The translations under genes and the position numbers were made by a program. From the NCBI GenBank assembly GCA_947044405.1, contig CAMRHE010000359.1, positions 1,665,001-1,729,000 of the forward strand: a stretch of DNA of 64,000 nucleotides, in the 5' to 3' direction. Origin of the DNA: Leptodactylus fallax (lineage: Eukaryota > Chordata > Amphibia > Anura > Leptodactylidae). Of the stretch, positions 1 through 12,955 are shown one piece after another; position 1 is the stretch's first letter; every line of letters starts with the position of its first letter. The notes beneath the pieces were generated by a model that saw only the letters and a program-made list of their open reading frames with translations, was not told the DNA's origin and searched no databases.

Positions 1-155
1 AATATGTGTAACGGTTGGGGAACCAGGCTTTCCCTGACCGCGATCATAGTGGTTCGGGGCCCCAGCCATCTCCGGCTGGCCGCGGGCCCCGTACCCCGCC
101 TGGCCCGGTTGCAGTCGCACCCCCTGCAACTGCGATCGTTACGCCACTGGTAACC
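1..155. other. GC-rich fragment of unknown origin
   Basis: The first ~155 bases are much richer in G and C than the following kilobases. They contain short self-complementary stretches such as GTTGCAG and CTGCAAC around 109-130. The edge with AT-rich DNA is abrupt after GTTACGCCACTGGTAACC. This could be the end of a mobile element that begins before the window. No reading frame is recognisable. Confidence 0.3.
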
Positions 156-2100
156 ATCCATAAAGGAATGTGTATTCAGTAAACAGCAATCTGTGCCCAG
201 TCATCCAGCTGGTCTGCAACTTTAACTCGCACCTGGCCAAGCTGCTGGCAATGCAGTCACTGCCGTGTCACTTAGTGGAATCCACTGCACTTCACCAACA
301 AATGACATGCAGACAGTCTCGATGGAGATCAACTAGCCACCGTTATTTCTCTAGGAAAGCTGCCTCTGTTTGATATCGCCATGCTGGCCTCTCCTTGTAA
401 ATGTCACACATAATACAAGGTGACTTTTTTTGCACAACACAGGATGTAGAAGATCATATGATAGTCACCAGAAAATTGAAAAAAATTCTTCATAGCACAC
501 CATTATTTTCCAATACACAAATTAGTCATCTAAACAAATCGTAACTTGTTAAAAAGACAATACTCGATAGGGAGATTTATTAATCTCCTACACCTTGTTT
601 GTGGAATAAAAAGTCATGAGTGTTGTTTTTATCACCACTTTATAAAAAGTGAGCATGGCAAGGGTGTGCTGTGGGCAGGACCATCAACCCCACCAAATTT
701 ATCATCACTGATGCCTGAAATCTACATCAGGTACCATCTGGCATAGATTTCAGTATAGGTGCAACAGTCCGCAGGAGAATGCGTCTTATTAATGCCAAGG
801 CCTACACAATCCTCCATCAGCCCAGGGATTTTCACAATCAGAATGAATCTTCCCCCAGTAAGTATTTACTGTACTTTATGTCAAAGGATTAAAGATCTAC
901 TTGCAGGAACTGGGTAATGTTTCAATGGTAACCAAACATTTATATGTACTTTCCAGTAGTTTATTTAAAGCCAAGAAATTGAAATAGACATTTCAATGAT
1001 CTGACAGAATGTCACAATAGGTTTCAGTGCAGTTTTATTTTTGTAATCAAAAATTATATTGAAGCAATTATATTCAATGATGCGAGCGAGAAACCCACAC
1101 AATATAATACATAGTTATCAATCACAGCAAATCAAAAATGGACATTTGTCTGGCAAAAATGTACAAAGTGGTGGAAAAAATTATTCTTTTTAATTATAAA
1201 AGCTACACTTTATTAAATATTGACAATATAATCATCTATAGGTAATGGAACCTAAATAATAAATAGGTCCTGAAAACTTAGACTTCCGCATTATGTTCTG
1301 ACAATGAGTGTTATAGGATATGCATACACAAGAACAATAAAACACCTGTTGACATTATTCTACAACCCTTCACCTTTACCATCTTTCTATTAGCAAATAT
1401 TATCGGGCAAGAAGTTTTTGTAAATAAACAAAATTCACAGTTGCGCAAATAGGTATCTAAATAAATGAGTTTAGTATTTAAGTAAAGTAAACAATTTGCA
1501 TGGTTATTTGTATTTGTCACTGTGTAAGCAATGGAAAATTCAAATAGACTTTGAGTTACTGAATGTGATGTAAGCAGTACTCATGACTGTTGCATTTTGA
1601 ATATGACATTAACCCATTCACTGTATTTTCAACCTATTCAATATTTTAAAATACAGTGAATGGGTCAATGTTAATGCATCGCTGGAGGTCCAGGTGGTTA
1701 AAGGCAGTGGTCATTTTTTATGCCTGTTATCCAGTGGTTTACTCAGCAATCCAAACTCCAGTAGTGACCCTTTGCAATGTAAATAAGCAAAATGAAATAC
1801 CTTCCACATTGAGGAAACACCAACAGCACGTGAGAGCCTTGGATATTGAGTTTTATATCATTACAGAATCTTTATGTTTTGAGTATAATTAGTATCCCTT
1901 GTCAACATCAGCCATATATAGGATAGATATCTAGTGTCTAAATATGGCAGCTACGTAGTACAATACAGTAGCTGAGTGCATGCCATAGCCATGTGGTCTC
2001 TGTTGTTTTTTGCAGTAGAAACTCAGCGACAGTGCCTTAGCTCACTCTCATTTTCAGGTAGCAAATGGCTCCCACACAGCAATATTGTTTTGATTTTGTA
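156..2100. other. Unassigned AT-rich sequence
   Basis: No coding region or known repeat is recognisable here. Open frames are short and have random-looking composition. The only structure I noted is the hairpin at 1605-1672. Confidence 0.6.
1605..1672. repeat. Hairpin, 25-bp stem
   Basis: The left arm 1605-1629 and right arm 1648-1672 are reverse complements with about two mismatches, around the shared core CATTCACTGTATTTT. The loop is about 18 bases. It could be a tiny foldback MITE or an RNA hairpin; nothing shows which. Confidence 0.6.
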
Positions 2101-3060
2101 AGATTTTAGGTGCAACTCATCCAGCTGCTACCTACAGAAGTATTCTGACGACTCTGCAATAGTGGGTCTCATCACAGATGATGATGATAGGAAGTACAGA
2201 GAACTGAACCAGGATTTTGTGGACTGGTGCCCCCGGAACCACCTGAAGATTAACGCGGGGAAGACCAAGGAGATGGTGGTGGACTTCCGTAAAGGCAGAA
2301 GCCCTCCTAAACCAGTGGACATCCTGGGGACGGACATCGAGATTGTGAACACCTATAAGTACCTGGGTTTGCTCCTTAATAATAAGCTGGACTGGGCAGA
2401 TCATATGGAGGCCCTGTACAGGAAGGGCCACAGCAGGCTCTACCTGCTTAGGAAGCTGAGAGCCTTTGGAATCCGGGGGGCACTTCTTAGAACTTTCTCC
2501 AACTCGGTAGTGGCATCAGCCATCTTCTTTGGAGTGGCCTGCTGGGGGAGCAGTATATCAACCAGGGACAGAAATAAACTTGACAAGCTGATTAGAAAGG
2601 CCAGCTCTGTCCTGGGGAGCCCACTTGACCCAGTGCAGGTGGTGGGTGACAGAAGGATACTGTCCGTGGTGAGCTCCATGCAGAAGAAGAAGTCCCATCC
2701 CATGCATGAGACTGTGATCGCGCTGGGCAGTACTGTCAGTGACCGACTGCTCCACCCTAGGTGTGAGAAGGAGCGCTATCGGAAGTCTTTCCTCCCCACC
2801 GCGGTTAGGCTGTACAACCAACACCGACCTAAGCGGAGATCATTACACACAGAGAACTGAAATATCTCTCTGTCTGTTAAATCCCCCCCCCCCCCCCTCT
2901 GCTACGTCCTATCTGTCTGTCTGCTATTATTGTAATGCCTCTCACCTTGGAACATTCCTGTACATGTTGTATTTGTATTTGTATCTGCTTATCTTTGCTG
3001 CTGTAACACACTGAATTTCCCCATTGTGGGACTATTAAAGGACTATTATTATTATTATTG
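2101..3060 (+). mobile_element. 5'-truncated L2-clade LINE, copy 1
   Basis: This copy matches the 3' third of the LINE at 15897-19223, beginning at the equivalent of about 18263. It keeps the end of the reverse transcriptase frame, a C-run (about 2882-2897), the 3' signature AATTTCCCCATTGTGGGACT, and a terminal (ATT)n tail. Such a short-repeat tail is typical of CR1/L2-superfamily LINEs. 5' truncation is the normal result of incomplete target-primed reverse transcription. I could not identify a clear target-site duplication. Confidence 0.9.
2102..2860 (+). pseudogene. LINE reverse transcriptase, C-terminal part
   Basis: One open frame of about 252 codons runs from the truncation point to a TGA at 2858-2860. 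It begins at the catalytic box (YSDDSAIVG) and continues through the thumb and C-terminal region, with the family motifs NHLKIN, KTKEMVVDF, YKYLGLLL, RLYLLRKLRAFG and RCEKERYRKSFLP. The endonuclease and most of the reverse transcriptase are missing, so it cannot act alone. It lacks the frameshift that interrupts copy 2 near 18480. The methionine at 2162 is internal, not a natural start. Confidence 0.85.
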
Positions 3061-6000
3061 TTGTTGGAGCAGTTTGTTTGCTATGGCAGCTAGGAACCTT
3101 CTGAAAACTCCAAGGCCTACTATAGTAACTGCTATGCAAGAGTCCCTGGAGCAAATATGAGAAAATAGCAGTATCTGACTGATAACAGAGAGCAGTAGAA
3201 CTAGCTGTTTAAATCCTATAAAGTGCTGAGGCTGAGAGATCCCTCAGATCCCAGACATCCAAACACCTTCATCAACTCCAGCCGCAAAACCGGATGGACT
3301 TTATAGAATTTGGGGTCCAAGTTATCACCACAAAAACTGTACAAGAAAGAAAACACTGCACAATTAAAAATCAAACCAAAACCCACAATAAACTTACAAG
3401 GCTGATTAGAATCAGGAGGACAAAACCAGAGAGTGAATGTCCAGGCCAGTAATAGTTCCTAGAGATCACATTGGAGTGAGAATCAGGAGACAAGCGGTTT
3501 TTACGATACCAAGCCAAGGGTTGGTTCTTAGAGATCATATCAGAATCAGGTATGAAAGCCAGACAAGATAAACCAATTACAGGCACCTTGCTGAGGAGGA
3601 AGAGAATTTAAATATGCCTTCTCAGCTGCTAAATGGATAAGTCTAAGATAATTCAGGTACTGCAGAGCATCCCAGATAGGCAAGGTAACCGTAAAGCAAT
3701 AGCAAAACTAAGATTCCCAACAGTAACATTGCTATTGAGCAATGCCTATGGTACAGCTCAATGGCAACACAATGATTTTACTGCAGACAGCAATATATTA
3801 GTAATTTTAAAAAGTTTTTAAAAAATATATAAAATGATAAAATTAAAAATGTTCAAATTACCCCCTTTCCTCAAATACATAAAAAATAAACAAAAATAAG
3901 CATAAACACATTAGGCATCTTGACAAAAATGCCTGGAATATTAAACTATAATATTGAACTATATTATTAATCCCATATGCTGAACTCCAAAGTGGTAAAA
4001 ATTCAAATGACCAAATGGATATTTTTTTCTGCTCTGCCTCCCTAAAAATTTTGAATAAAAATTTTCATAATAATAAAAACAGCACAAAAATATTTTTAAA
4101 ATTACAAGTGCCACAATATGGTGATACAAACAATTTTTGTGGCTCTTTCAAAGATTTTTAAAGTGTGTTAAAACATGAAAAATCTTTATAAATTTGGTAT
4201 TGCTGTGATCATGCTTGCATACAGAATATTGGAACCATGTTATTTTTACTGGAATGCCGAAAACAAAACCTGTTGTTTTGCGTGTATAAAAATGAGACCT
4301 GTAAGATAATGAGCCAACTGCATTTTTTCCAATTTCACCCCATTGTGAATTTAGTTCACAAAAAATAAACTCTGCACAATGATGGAAATGGTAGAATCAA
4401 AAAGGCAAAAAAAAAAAAAGAAAAATGGATGTGTCATGAAGGTGTTTAATACAATATATGTACACTATATAGTGTCATTAAGATGTTAATGCCTTTATTA
4501 CTGCTTATAGTGAAGTAGACAGCACGTGTCACTTAATCAATATGTAAGGTCACACCAGTAATCAACATTTCAGGAATCTTTAAGCCTATTATTTTGTATT
4601 AAGAACAATTTAGAAACAATTTGCCCTGTAGTATTTACAGTAAATTGATTTAGAACCTCATTAGTACATGGGACTCTCAAAGCATAATAAAAAAGACAAA
4701 TATTTATGGTTTATGGATATTTTCTCAAAACATTGTTATTTGGCAAAGATGTAGTAAAGAAAAGTCCTCAACTGTTATGTAAAAATTCATTGGACTCCCC
4801 AGCTATTGGCATCCACTGGTCATATGTGGATAGAATTTCAACCAGTATTCATACCTATGGCTTTTCTGAAATCTTTCTCGGTGTCATACTACAAGCTAGC
4901 AATTCAAAAATATTGGGTTTCAAATGGCACTAAAACTAAGGGGGAGTTCACACTACCGTTCTAAATGTTCGTTGCTGTCTTCTGTCATAGGATGACAGCA
5001 ACGGACATTAAACTTTTGTAAAGGATGGTCACAGACTGATTCTGTGTCCATTACCATTGACACTAAGGTAAACAACATCACTGAACCTATCTTCACAAAA
5101 AACAAAAATCTAAGCCATGCCTGGAAATTTTATGTTAACTTCTGAAATAGGTGAAGAAATGACTTTCCTATTTTGGCATAATTTGAGGTGCAATTTTATA
5201 GCATTGTGCTTAGTAAATCTCTTGTTTTACAAGCTAGAGTATAATTTTTCCACTAGTACATCTATGTGGTTTTTAGCCAAAGTTAATGTACATGACTTTA
5301 CCATACACAGTTCTGTCACCTGCAGTGAGACAACAACATTGGACCAGAAGTGAACAGTTTTGACTGTCAGGTGAAGAAGTTTTGCTTGTCCTGGCTTAGT
5401 CTATACTGGTTATTCCTTAGATTAATCATTTTGTCTTCCAATTTCTAATATAATTTGAGTTCAAAGCTAAATGATAATTATATATGAGATAATATAATAG
5501 GCTATTATTTTTCAGGCTTATGGAATCTTGTTGCTATTATGAGGTCAACAGAATATGATAGCCAAGTTAAATACAAAACAAATATGTTTTATCAATCTAC
5601 TAAGTAAATATTACTCACAGTGCCCACACGTCTTGGAGAGTAAAGTGAAGACTGGTTTCATATCAAATCTACTTGTGCCTGTTGAGAATTGCTCACCTTT
5701 AATACAAGGCAGCCCTTTTGTTGTTTCACTATGACTCCACAGATTAAACTGATAGACTACTCTTCAATGTCCTTCACTGGTGTAACATAAAAAAGTTAAC
5801 CTGGGGTGTTAAGTGCACTCTCATCCTTGCCAGAGAAGACAAAAACATGATTGTTTCTGGACTATTCCTATTAATTTGCCATATTTTCACCGCTATTTTA
5901 TCCATGTGGAGAGCAGAGAAGCATATAATAGCATTCTCCTGGTTGTTGGTTTTAGATACTGTATTATGTTCCTGTAGACATGAAATGGTTATTCCCATAT

Positions 6001-7467
6001 TTCTAGAATGTGCCATCACTTTATGTTTTTGTCTTACATGTGGGACCATTAGGATCAAGAAAGTTAAGGGGCAGCAGCACTGCTTTAGTGTTGCAGCTTC
6101 CTATTGCTATTCCTGCATAGTGCTGTAATTCACGACCAGTGGCTGAAAGCGCCGCTCTGCTGGTAAAAAACTTTGCAGAGAATAAAGCTAAATTGCAACA
6201 CAACAAACTAACAATCTCAGGCTGCCAGCCAACGAAGTACATAAATATATTATCGGAATCATACATTAAGATTCACTGTTTTTGGATAATTCTAGGATCT
6301 TTTGACATACTGTATATGAAACAAGCAGAATGCACTGGCAAAAATATTACTTGTTTTGTTGCTTTATATATGCAGTGCTTTATAGTGTAGACAGAGTGTG
6401 ATGCATTACCAAGTAATTGTAAACTTGCTGATCTATACACAGCATTTTTTCATCTGTGACAAAGACATTCAAGTGTACATTTAACCCTCTGTACACAGAG
6501 CATTTTGGTGTTTTCCATCTAGTCACATACAAAGTACTCTGCATTTTTGAATAATAGGTTAAACTTGAATACTCTGTACAGACAATTCAGGTTGTTTTTC
6601 AATCTGTGACATAAATAGAATGCATTACTATTGGATGCCATTTAGGATTGTTCTTGTATGTTCATTCACAGCCTAATATTACTGTAAATATTTTTTTTTT
6701 TAGAACGTTTACCCTTTTTATATTAAATAAAGTGGCTTCAATTTTGTAGTTATTTGCAAGTAAATGTTCACGTTTTCAATTAATAAATGTCTGCTGCCAA
6801 TTTTCTCTTACAGTCAATATTATGTTACATTATAATCTCATAGAAAAATTATATATTTTTTTAAAGTCCCCTAGCCATTAAAAAAAAAAAAGTACTTGAC
6901 AAGTACTTGTGAATGACCCTAAAGAATTTTCCTGTCTATGAGGGAGTCTTGATCTTTAGGGTTGTTGTGTAGTACATGTGAGTTGTGTGATTCAGTTCTC
7001 AGTTCATAAACAAAGCTGCTAAATAAAATATTCTAAGAGAGATGAATAGGGACATAAGCAGCCATTTTGTTTAAGATGTAGAAATGAAAGTGGAATGAGA
7101 TCAACTGTCTTTTGTATTAGAAAAAAAAAACCTCACGTAGTATAAAAATTATTACAATATTCTTAAAGAGTGCAGTGAAAGCGCCAGTTAGTGCTCACCA
7201 AAGTAGATTTTTTTTTTTTTAAATAAACGTAGGGTCAGAGTATTTTCTTCATCAGTCTGTTCATTTATACTGGGAATGTGACATCTCCTTCCCTTTATAA
7301 TAATAAACCAAAAATTTTCATGTATTATATAAGCTTCACCAGAAAATTTTTGAACAAAAAAAAAAACCTCTCAAATTCTAGTGGAAAATGTAGTTATTTA
7401 TTAAAAATATAGTTTTTCACAATATATAGACTATCTCCACACTATGTTTCAAATGGGATAGCTGATG
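3061..7467. other. Unassigned AT-rich sequence
   Basis: No gene is recognised in this 4.4-kb stretch. Frames are short and without family motifs. At 4942-5006 there is a hairpin-bearing fragment that starts GTTCACACTACCGTT and contains GTTGCTGTC with its complement GACAGCAAC; it resembles the end of the repeat at 21249-21620. Short homopolymer runs occur near 4410, 6690 and 7210. Confidence 0.5.
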
Positions 7468-7887
7468 ACTAGAGATAAGCAAATTGATTCTGCAGAAGTG
7501 GAATTTGATCTGAATTTCAGGAAATCTTAGATTTGCCACGATTCCGGATTTCCTGATGCTTTGTGGTAATGAATATTTAGTAAGGACCTTTGTGACATCA
7601 GACGGTCACAAGAAATTCTCTAGTGATGTGATTGGATAGACATGTCTTTGCTTGTTAGCAGATCCTTCCACATGAATAAAAGTTGTCCGTGCTGAAGAGA
7701 GAGAGAGAGAGAGAGAGACATGACCACGGCATCCAAGGGCTTCCGCCATTTTGCCACCCACCCCGGCTTTCTGCAGCCCGGAAATAGCTGTTTATTCGCC
7801 GCAAAGTAATTCGGATTGAATCAATTTTTTTGGAACTTTGAATCGAACTGCCAAATCGAACTTTTGAGAAATTTGCTCATCTCTAGT
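7468..7887. mobile_element. Non-autonomous element with CTAGAGAT termini (hAT-like MITE?)
   Basis: The segment starts ACTAGAGATAAGCAAATT and ends with the near-perfect inverse AATTTGCTCATCTCTAGT. It is about 420 bp, has no coding capacity, and holds a (GA)n run near 7700. A similar start (TAGAGATGGGCAAA) occurs at 46736. Assignment to hAT is by resemblance of the ends only; I could not confirm an 8-bp target duplication. Confidence 0.65.
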
Positions 7888-10384
7888 TTTTGCTAAGTGA
7901 CACCTGCTGGCAGCAAAAAGATTTTCTACTACCATTCACTGTAATGGAAGGTTCAAGCAAAATCTTATTTTTTTCTGCTAGGTGATTGTTGCAGCTGGAG
8001 GAAAAAGAAGTGTCTGCCTACCAATGAAATGAATGGCAGGTATGTGACACACACAAAACAGTAGGTGAGGGTGAAGAAGGAGCAGAAGGTGTTTTTATAT
8101 AGCAGCATACTTAGCTGGTGGTTGGCATTAAAGTGTAAGTAAAATTTTATTTTTTTCAGAAATGTATTGTGCAGGTAAGCATAACAAAGTTTGTTATATA
8201 CCTTATTAAAGAAAATTGCCTGATTCTTCATTTATTTGCCTTTTTCTGCCTCTGATCAAATGTTTACAATAGAGAGACTTCTAATTTACTTGTATTAAAA
8301 AAAAAAAAAAAAAAAATCTATAATTACCCATATGGCTGGGGCGGTCATGTGACTTCCCCAGGCACACTTTCTGTTAATCTGGTGACGTTCCGTTTCACAG
8401 TTTCTGAAATGAAACATCACCATTACTCCCCCCCCAACCCCATCATACTTGCATATCTTCCTCTCCAGGAACTGCTCCTCCCCTCTTCGTCTCTGCCAGC
8501 GCTTGCGCAGTGAAAGAAAAGGAGGTGCCATTTCCCAGAGAGGAAGACAGGTAAGTATGATGCAGTGGGGGTGGGCTAAGTTAGTTAGTTGGGAAGGGCT
8601 AGTAGTGGGCAGGATAGCTAGGGAGACAGGGAGGGGGGACGGAGTGAGTGAGGAGGGGGCAGTGAGAGGGAGGTAGAGTGGAAGGTACATAGGAAGCTAC
8701 ACAGCAGAAAGCTACACCATGTAAACAAATGCAGAAGATGCCAGGAGCTCCCAGAGAAACCCAGAAATCACTCAAAACACTGCTAAAGGTATATAGAAGT
8801 ACTTATTAACCCATTAATAGCACTAACAGACTTTTTTAAAAAATATATATTTTTTGCCTGGAAAACAACATTTTTTTTTTGTAAAGTATTTTGCAAAGTT
8901 TGTCCCTTTTGTGAAAAAAAATAAAAAATAAAAGTTTACTACTTTAAACAGGGGTCTATACTGTACCTTTGAAACCACTGACAATTATTTTTGCTCCTTA
9001 TCCCAGTAACAGAACTTTTATGCCCATCTACTTAATTCATAAAGTATTTAGGAAACCATTTAAAAACTGATGAGTGGGCATAAATACCCCTCGGACACAC
9101 AAAGGCGGAGGTAATTATTTTGATAACACCTACTTTAGTGCACTGAATATCTGTAATCATATTTTCTATTAACTATTGTTTGTTCAACTTAATAGACAAT
9201 CTATTAAATGTTCCTGACTGCCATTTGAATTCCAGGAAAACATATTCAGAGTCACCATTCTATGATTTTTTTCTCTTTATAACAATTGCGAAGTGCTGTT
9301 CTCAATCAGCTTGTGCCAACGTGCCGAGTTGCAAGTTCAATGCACGAAAACATGGAGAGACATTCATTCTCACCCCACCAGATGGTAGAATGATGCTTCT
9401 GCTTCCCTGGCCCTTATTTCATTTTCTCTCTGGGTCAGGTAGAACAACATCACTAATCAGGTTTTATTTTCCATTGATGTTAATTATTTGCCGCAGTAAC
9501 ATTATATGTCACCGCACAGAAAACACAGATTTATTTAACACTCATTAAAAAAGACAGAGGCGAGCACAAGTCAGGACAGGAGTACAAGACGTAACATTTG
9601 CTGTCCGTCTGCTGTATCTACAAAGCTTCTATTACTGTACTGGATGCATTCGCTTCAACAATCTGGATCAGACTCAGAGCTTTACAGAGTCAATAGGAAC
9701 AGAATAAAAATCTAATTAATTCGCCTTCTGAAATGTTGCCAAATACCACACTATGCAAGGCTATACTACAGTAATAGAAAATCTATATAATCCAAAATAT
9801 TTCCCCTAAAACATACAAATCCATAGGAGGGATTATTTAAATGGATTATTATAAAGGGGAATCCACAATTCTGGTTTAGCATTGCAATTGCCTGTTTTGT
9901 TACTGGCTATAAATGGAAGTGAACTAGATTAAAGGATTTATTTCAGTACCTTACCGTACTGCACCGTACAGATGGAGCTGAACCCATGCCATTAGTGGTG
10001 GGTGTCCGCTGTAACAATGATTGACACACTGTTGCTTTGGGCAGTATCAGAGTTAACTATGATCCCAGCTATTTAACCAATTAGATGCCACACTGTCACA
10101 GGCGAAACTGCTGCTGTGCAGGAGCCCTGACAGTTGGACCCCCACTGATTTAAAATTAATAAAAAGAATATCCGTTATGAAATAGTAGATAACCCTTTAG
10201 AACTTTTTCAAGTTTCTTGCCATTGAAATTTTAGGAGCTGAAAATAAGTGGCCTTTTAGTGTCCTGCAGTGTATAGAACTGTAACATGCATTCGATTAGG
10301 ACACATCTATACTCTAACCACATTAGATTACTAGATAATCTAGGAAGGGGTTAAATACCATAGGCATGATATGGAACATGTCCT
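7888..10384. other. Unassigned sequence
   Basis: No gene recognised. It contains an A-run at about 8297-8316, a G-rich purine tract at about 8600-8675 and the hairpin at 8438-8573. The longest frames (about 120-130 codons) have low-complexity or random composition. Confidence 0.5.
8438..8573. repeat. Imperfect palindrome with a splice-donor-like core
   Basis: The left arm CCCCATCATACTTGC...CTCCTCC pairs with the right arm GGAGGTGCC...GTAAGTATGATGCAGTGGGG. The right arm contains ACAGGTAAGTATG, a perfect 5' splice-site consensus. Because it sits in a palindrome typical of foldback MITEs, I read it as repeat sequence and not as an exon edge. Confidence 0.5.
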
Positions 10385-10759
10385 TTAGGCTAAGTCCCCA
10401 TGTAGCGAAATGTTGCTAAGGCCGGAGCCCTACACGGCATATACTGTATGCCACAGCAAAAAACCCATTTTACAGTCGGAAACACTGGAGGTTTCCTATA
10501 AGTATAATGAAAGCACAAAGTCCGCAGAGGAAACCTCTGTGGACTTTCTGTTAAAAGCTCTGCAGGAAAAACTGTGAAAAAAAACTCAGCAGAAGCGAGT
10601 TTTTGCTGCATTTTTCTCTGCTTTTTTCCTCCCCCTATTAAATCTATAGGGGAAATGCTTGCAATTCCACAGATAAAATTATCATGCAACATTATTTTCC
10701 ACTGTGTTTTCGCTGCAGCCAAAAACACTGTGTTTCTGTAACATGGGGCATTAGCCTTA
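10385..10759. mobile_element. Foldback repeat, 'CCCCATGTAGCG' family
   Basis: The ends are inverted versions of each other: TTAGGCTAAGTCCCCATGT on the left, ACATGGGGCATTAGCCTTAA on the right. The interior repeats motifs such as AAGTCCGCAGAGGAAACC and TGCTGCA that recur at 34858-35444, 57905-58142, 59394-59708 and 61070-61403. It is a non-coding MITE family with at least five members here. Confidence 0.75.
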
Positions 10760-12014
10760 AGCCCACTTTATCATATTCAGCAAGGGTCGGAAGGATTGAG
10801 TCTCAGTGCTAATTTTTTGTGCATATCTTGATATCAAAAGTTAAGAGAAAAATTTTCACCTGTCTTTGGCAATAGTACGATTATCCCCGATAACAATTCT
10901 TGGGGAATGGATGAGAACATGATAAAATTTTGATTTTAAAAAAGGTTGTAGAGTGGGAAGACAATGTTTGTAATAGCTTATCTGAAAGCCCATCTAGACC
11001 TGAGGCTTTGTTTAAAGGGAGTTAGGAAATACAGTAGTATTGTTGATCTCCTCCATGGAAATGAGGAAATTTAACCATTGTAACTGTGACATTGTTAAAG
11101 CAGCAAGTTGCGGTTTACAGAAAATGTTTTATTCCGCGGTTATTAATGTTGGCATACAGGGGATCTGTTTTAAGTTCATACAATGTCAAATAGTATTTTT
11201 TGAACTGGTTGGAGATTTCTCCTGGTTCATATATTTTATTTTAAGTAACAGGTTTGAGAGGGAAGGGAATTTTTGATCTAGCAGTAGCTTTCAACCTGAG
11301 TCAAGAGTTTTCCTGCTTTTCTATCTTGGTAATAATATATAACATTTCATCCTTTTTTTCATATTTATATAATAGACAGTCTTTTAGTTGAGTCCTGAGT
11401 AATCTTAATTCTTCATTTATTGTTTGAGAAGGGGCCACTTTGAGAGAGAATTTTTTATTTATTTTTTTATTTTCTAACCCTAAATTTTATACATTTGCCT
11501 TTTATGGGCATTCCAAAAAGTAATTGAGCTGAAGACAGATTCTTTGATAAGAAGAAAAAAATTCTTTGAGAGTCAGCTCAATCTCTGCAGCTAGACATGG
11601 ACTTTGTAAAAGGTAATTATTTAGTTTCCAGGGAGAGGAAGGAATATCATTAAACACTTCTAGAGATAGCATATTTGTAGCATGGCCCAACCAAATTGCT
11701 GTTCTATCCTGGAACCCTGGGCTTTATGTAGTTGTGTTCTATCTAATGCTAAGGCCCCACGTTGCAGAAACGCATCATTTTCATTTGCTGTGGAAACATA
11801 ACGGGGAAAAAAAAACACTGCGTTTTACAGAACCAGCAAAGTGAATGAAATTTTGGGTAATCTCATCCAAACATAGTGGGAAAAAAATGCTATATAAAAG
11901 CTGCAAGCAAGAAAATGTTTGATACAGTAATAAGATGTTGGATTCATCATATGTCATACAGAATCTCGTGTAACACACGCAATTAGTGTGGTTGTTTTGG
12001 TACTGCTGTAGAGT
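10760..12014. other. Unassigned sequence with a half-copy of the CCCCAC repeat
   Basis: No gene recognised. From about 11749 to 11860 there is a one-ended copy of the family at 10385-10759 (GCTAAGGCCCCACGTTGCAG). Confidence 0.5.
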
Positions 12015-12144
12015 TTAAAGAGGACCTTTCATGACCTCATGAAAGTGTGGTTTTATATACCACTAGAAATCCAACAGCGCGCTGTTGGCTTTCTAGCAGT
12101 ATATAAAACCACACTTTCATGAGGACATGAAAGGTACTCTTTAA
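12015..12144. mobile_element. TTAA-flanked palindromic MITE (Kolobok/T2-like?)
   Basis: A nearly perfect 130-bp palindrome starts TTAAAGAGGACCTTTCATG and ends with the inverse up to TTAA, centred on AACAGCGCGCTGTT. TTAA flanks are target duplications of both piggyBac and Kolobok transposons. The TTAAAG start resembles frog T2/Kolobok MITEs from general knowledge. Confidence 0.75.
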
Positions 12145-12360
12145 AGGGAGGACAGTATTCACATTAAAGTCTCCACATACTGTAGTATAACACTACTTTT
12201 TTGACCAAATGTAGTGTGTGGAGAACTCTCAGCTGGTGTGTAGTGGGAGAATAGGATAGTATGATGGACAACAATGGACAACTGGGAGCCAGAGAGACCA
12301 CATGTATCCTAGAAACCTGAGCTAAAACAGCAAAATGCTCTGTTGCAAGTGCACTAAAAC

Positions 12361-12955
12361 CTAAAGAGGACCTTTCACATCCTCATGTATATGCGGTTTT
12401 ACATACCGCTAGAAAGCTGACAGCGCGCTGAATTCAGCGCACTGCCGGCTTTCCCGTTATTTGCCCCGGGGCTGGAGATATCGGGGGTCTAATTTTCACC
12501 ATTCACTGTCAGAAGGGCGTTCCTGACAGTCTAGCTGCACTGTGAGGAATGCCCTCCCTGACAGTATTCCTCCATAGCATGTACTGAGGGGGCGTTCCTC
12601 ACAGCTGAGCGTCATCACTGGGCGGTAAGGAATGCCCCCTCTCTCTGTCCTCATCCATAGCCCTGTACTGTCAGAGGGGGATTTCCTTACAGCCCAGTGA
12701 TGATGCTGAGCTGTGAGTAATGCCCCCCCAGTACAGGGCTATGGACGAGCACTGTCAGGGAGGGTGTTCCTCACAGTGTAGCTAGACTGTCAGGAACGCC
12801 CTTCTGACAGTGAACGGTGAAATTTAGACCCCCGATATCTCCAGCCCCAGGGCACATACCGGGAAAGCCGACAGTGTGCTGAATTAAGTGCGCTGTCAGC
12901 TTTCTAGCGGTATGTAAAACCGCATATATATGAGGACTTGAAAGGTCCTCTTTAA
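12361..12955. mobile_element. 595-bp palindromic MITE, same family as 12015-12144
   Basis: The ends match the neighbouring small element (TAAAGAGGACCTTTCA left, TGAAAGGTCCTCTTTAA right). Each arm is about 290 bp and includes GCTAGAAAGC, a CAGCGCGCTG-like box, GGAGATATCGGGGGTCTAA and copies of GTTCCTCACAG/CTGACAG. The left flank reads CTAA and the right TTAA, so one target base may have mutated. There is no coding capacity. Confidence 0.8.

Noticed and set aside
1..155. CpG island or promoter at the window start
   Set aside because: Too short, cut by the window edge, and no gene follows within several kilobases.
8530..8560. Perfect splice donor ACAGGTAAGTATG as a possible exon edge
   Set aside because: It lies in a palindrome of MITE type, and no homologous coding sequence or acceptor is seen nearby.
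8295..8690. 131-codon minus-strand frame ending in a poly-F run
   Set aside because: It starts in low-complexity proline/serine codons and ends in the A-run at 8297; composition is that of repeats.
9180..9548. 122-codon frame
   Set aside because: No recognisable motif, no homology by eye and no neighbouring exon-like features; length is within chance for AT-rich DNA over 64 kb.
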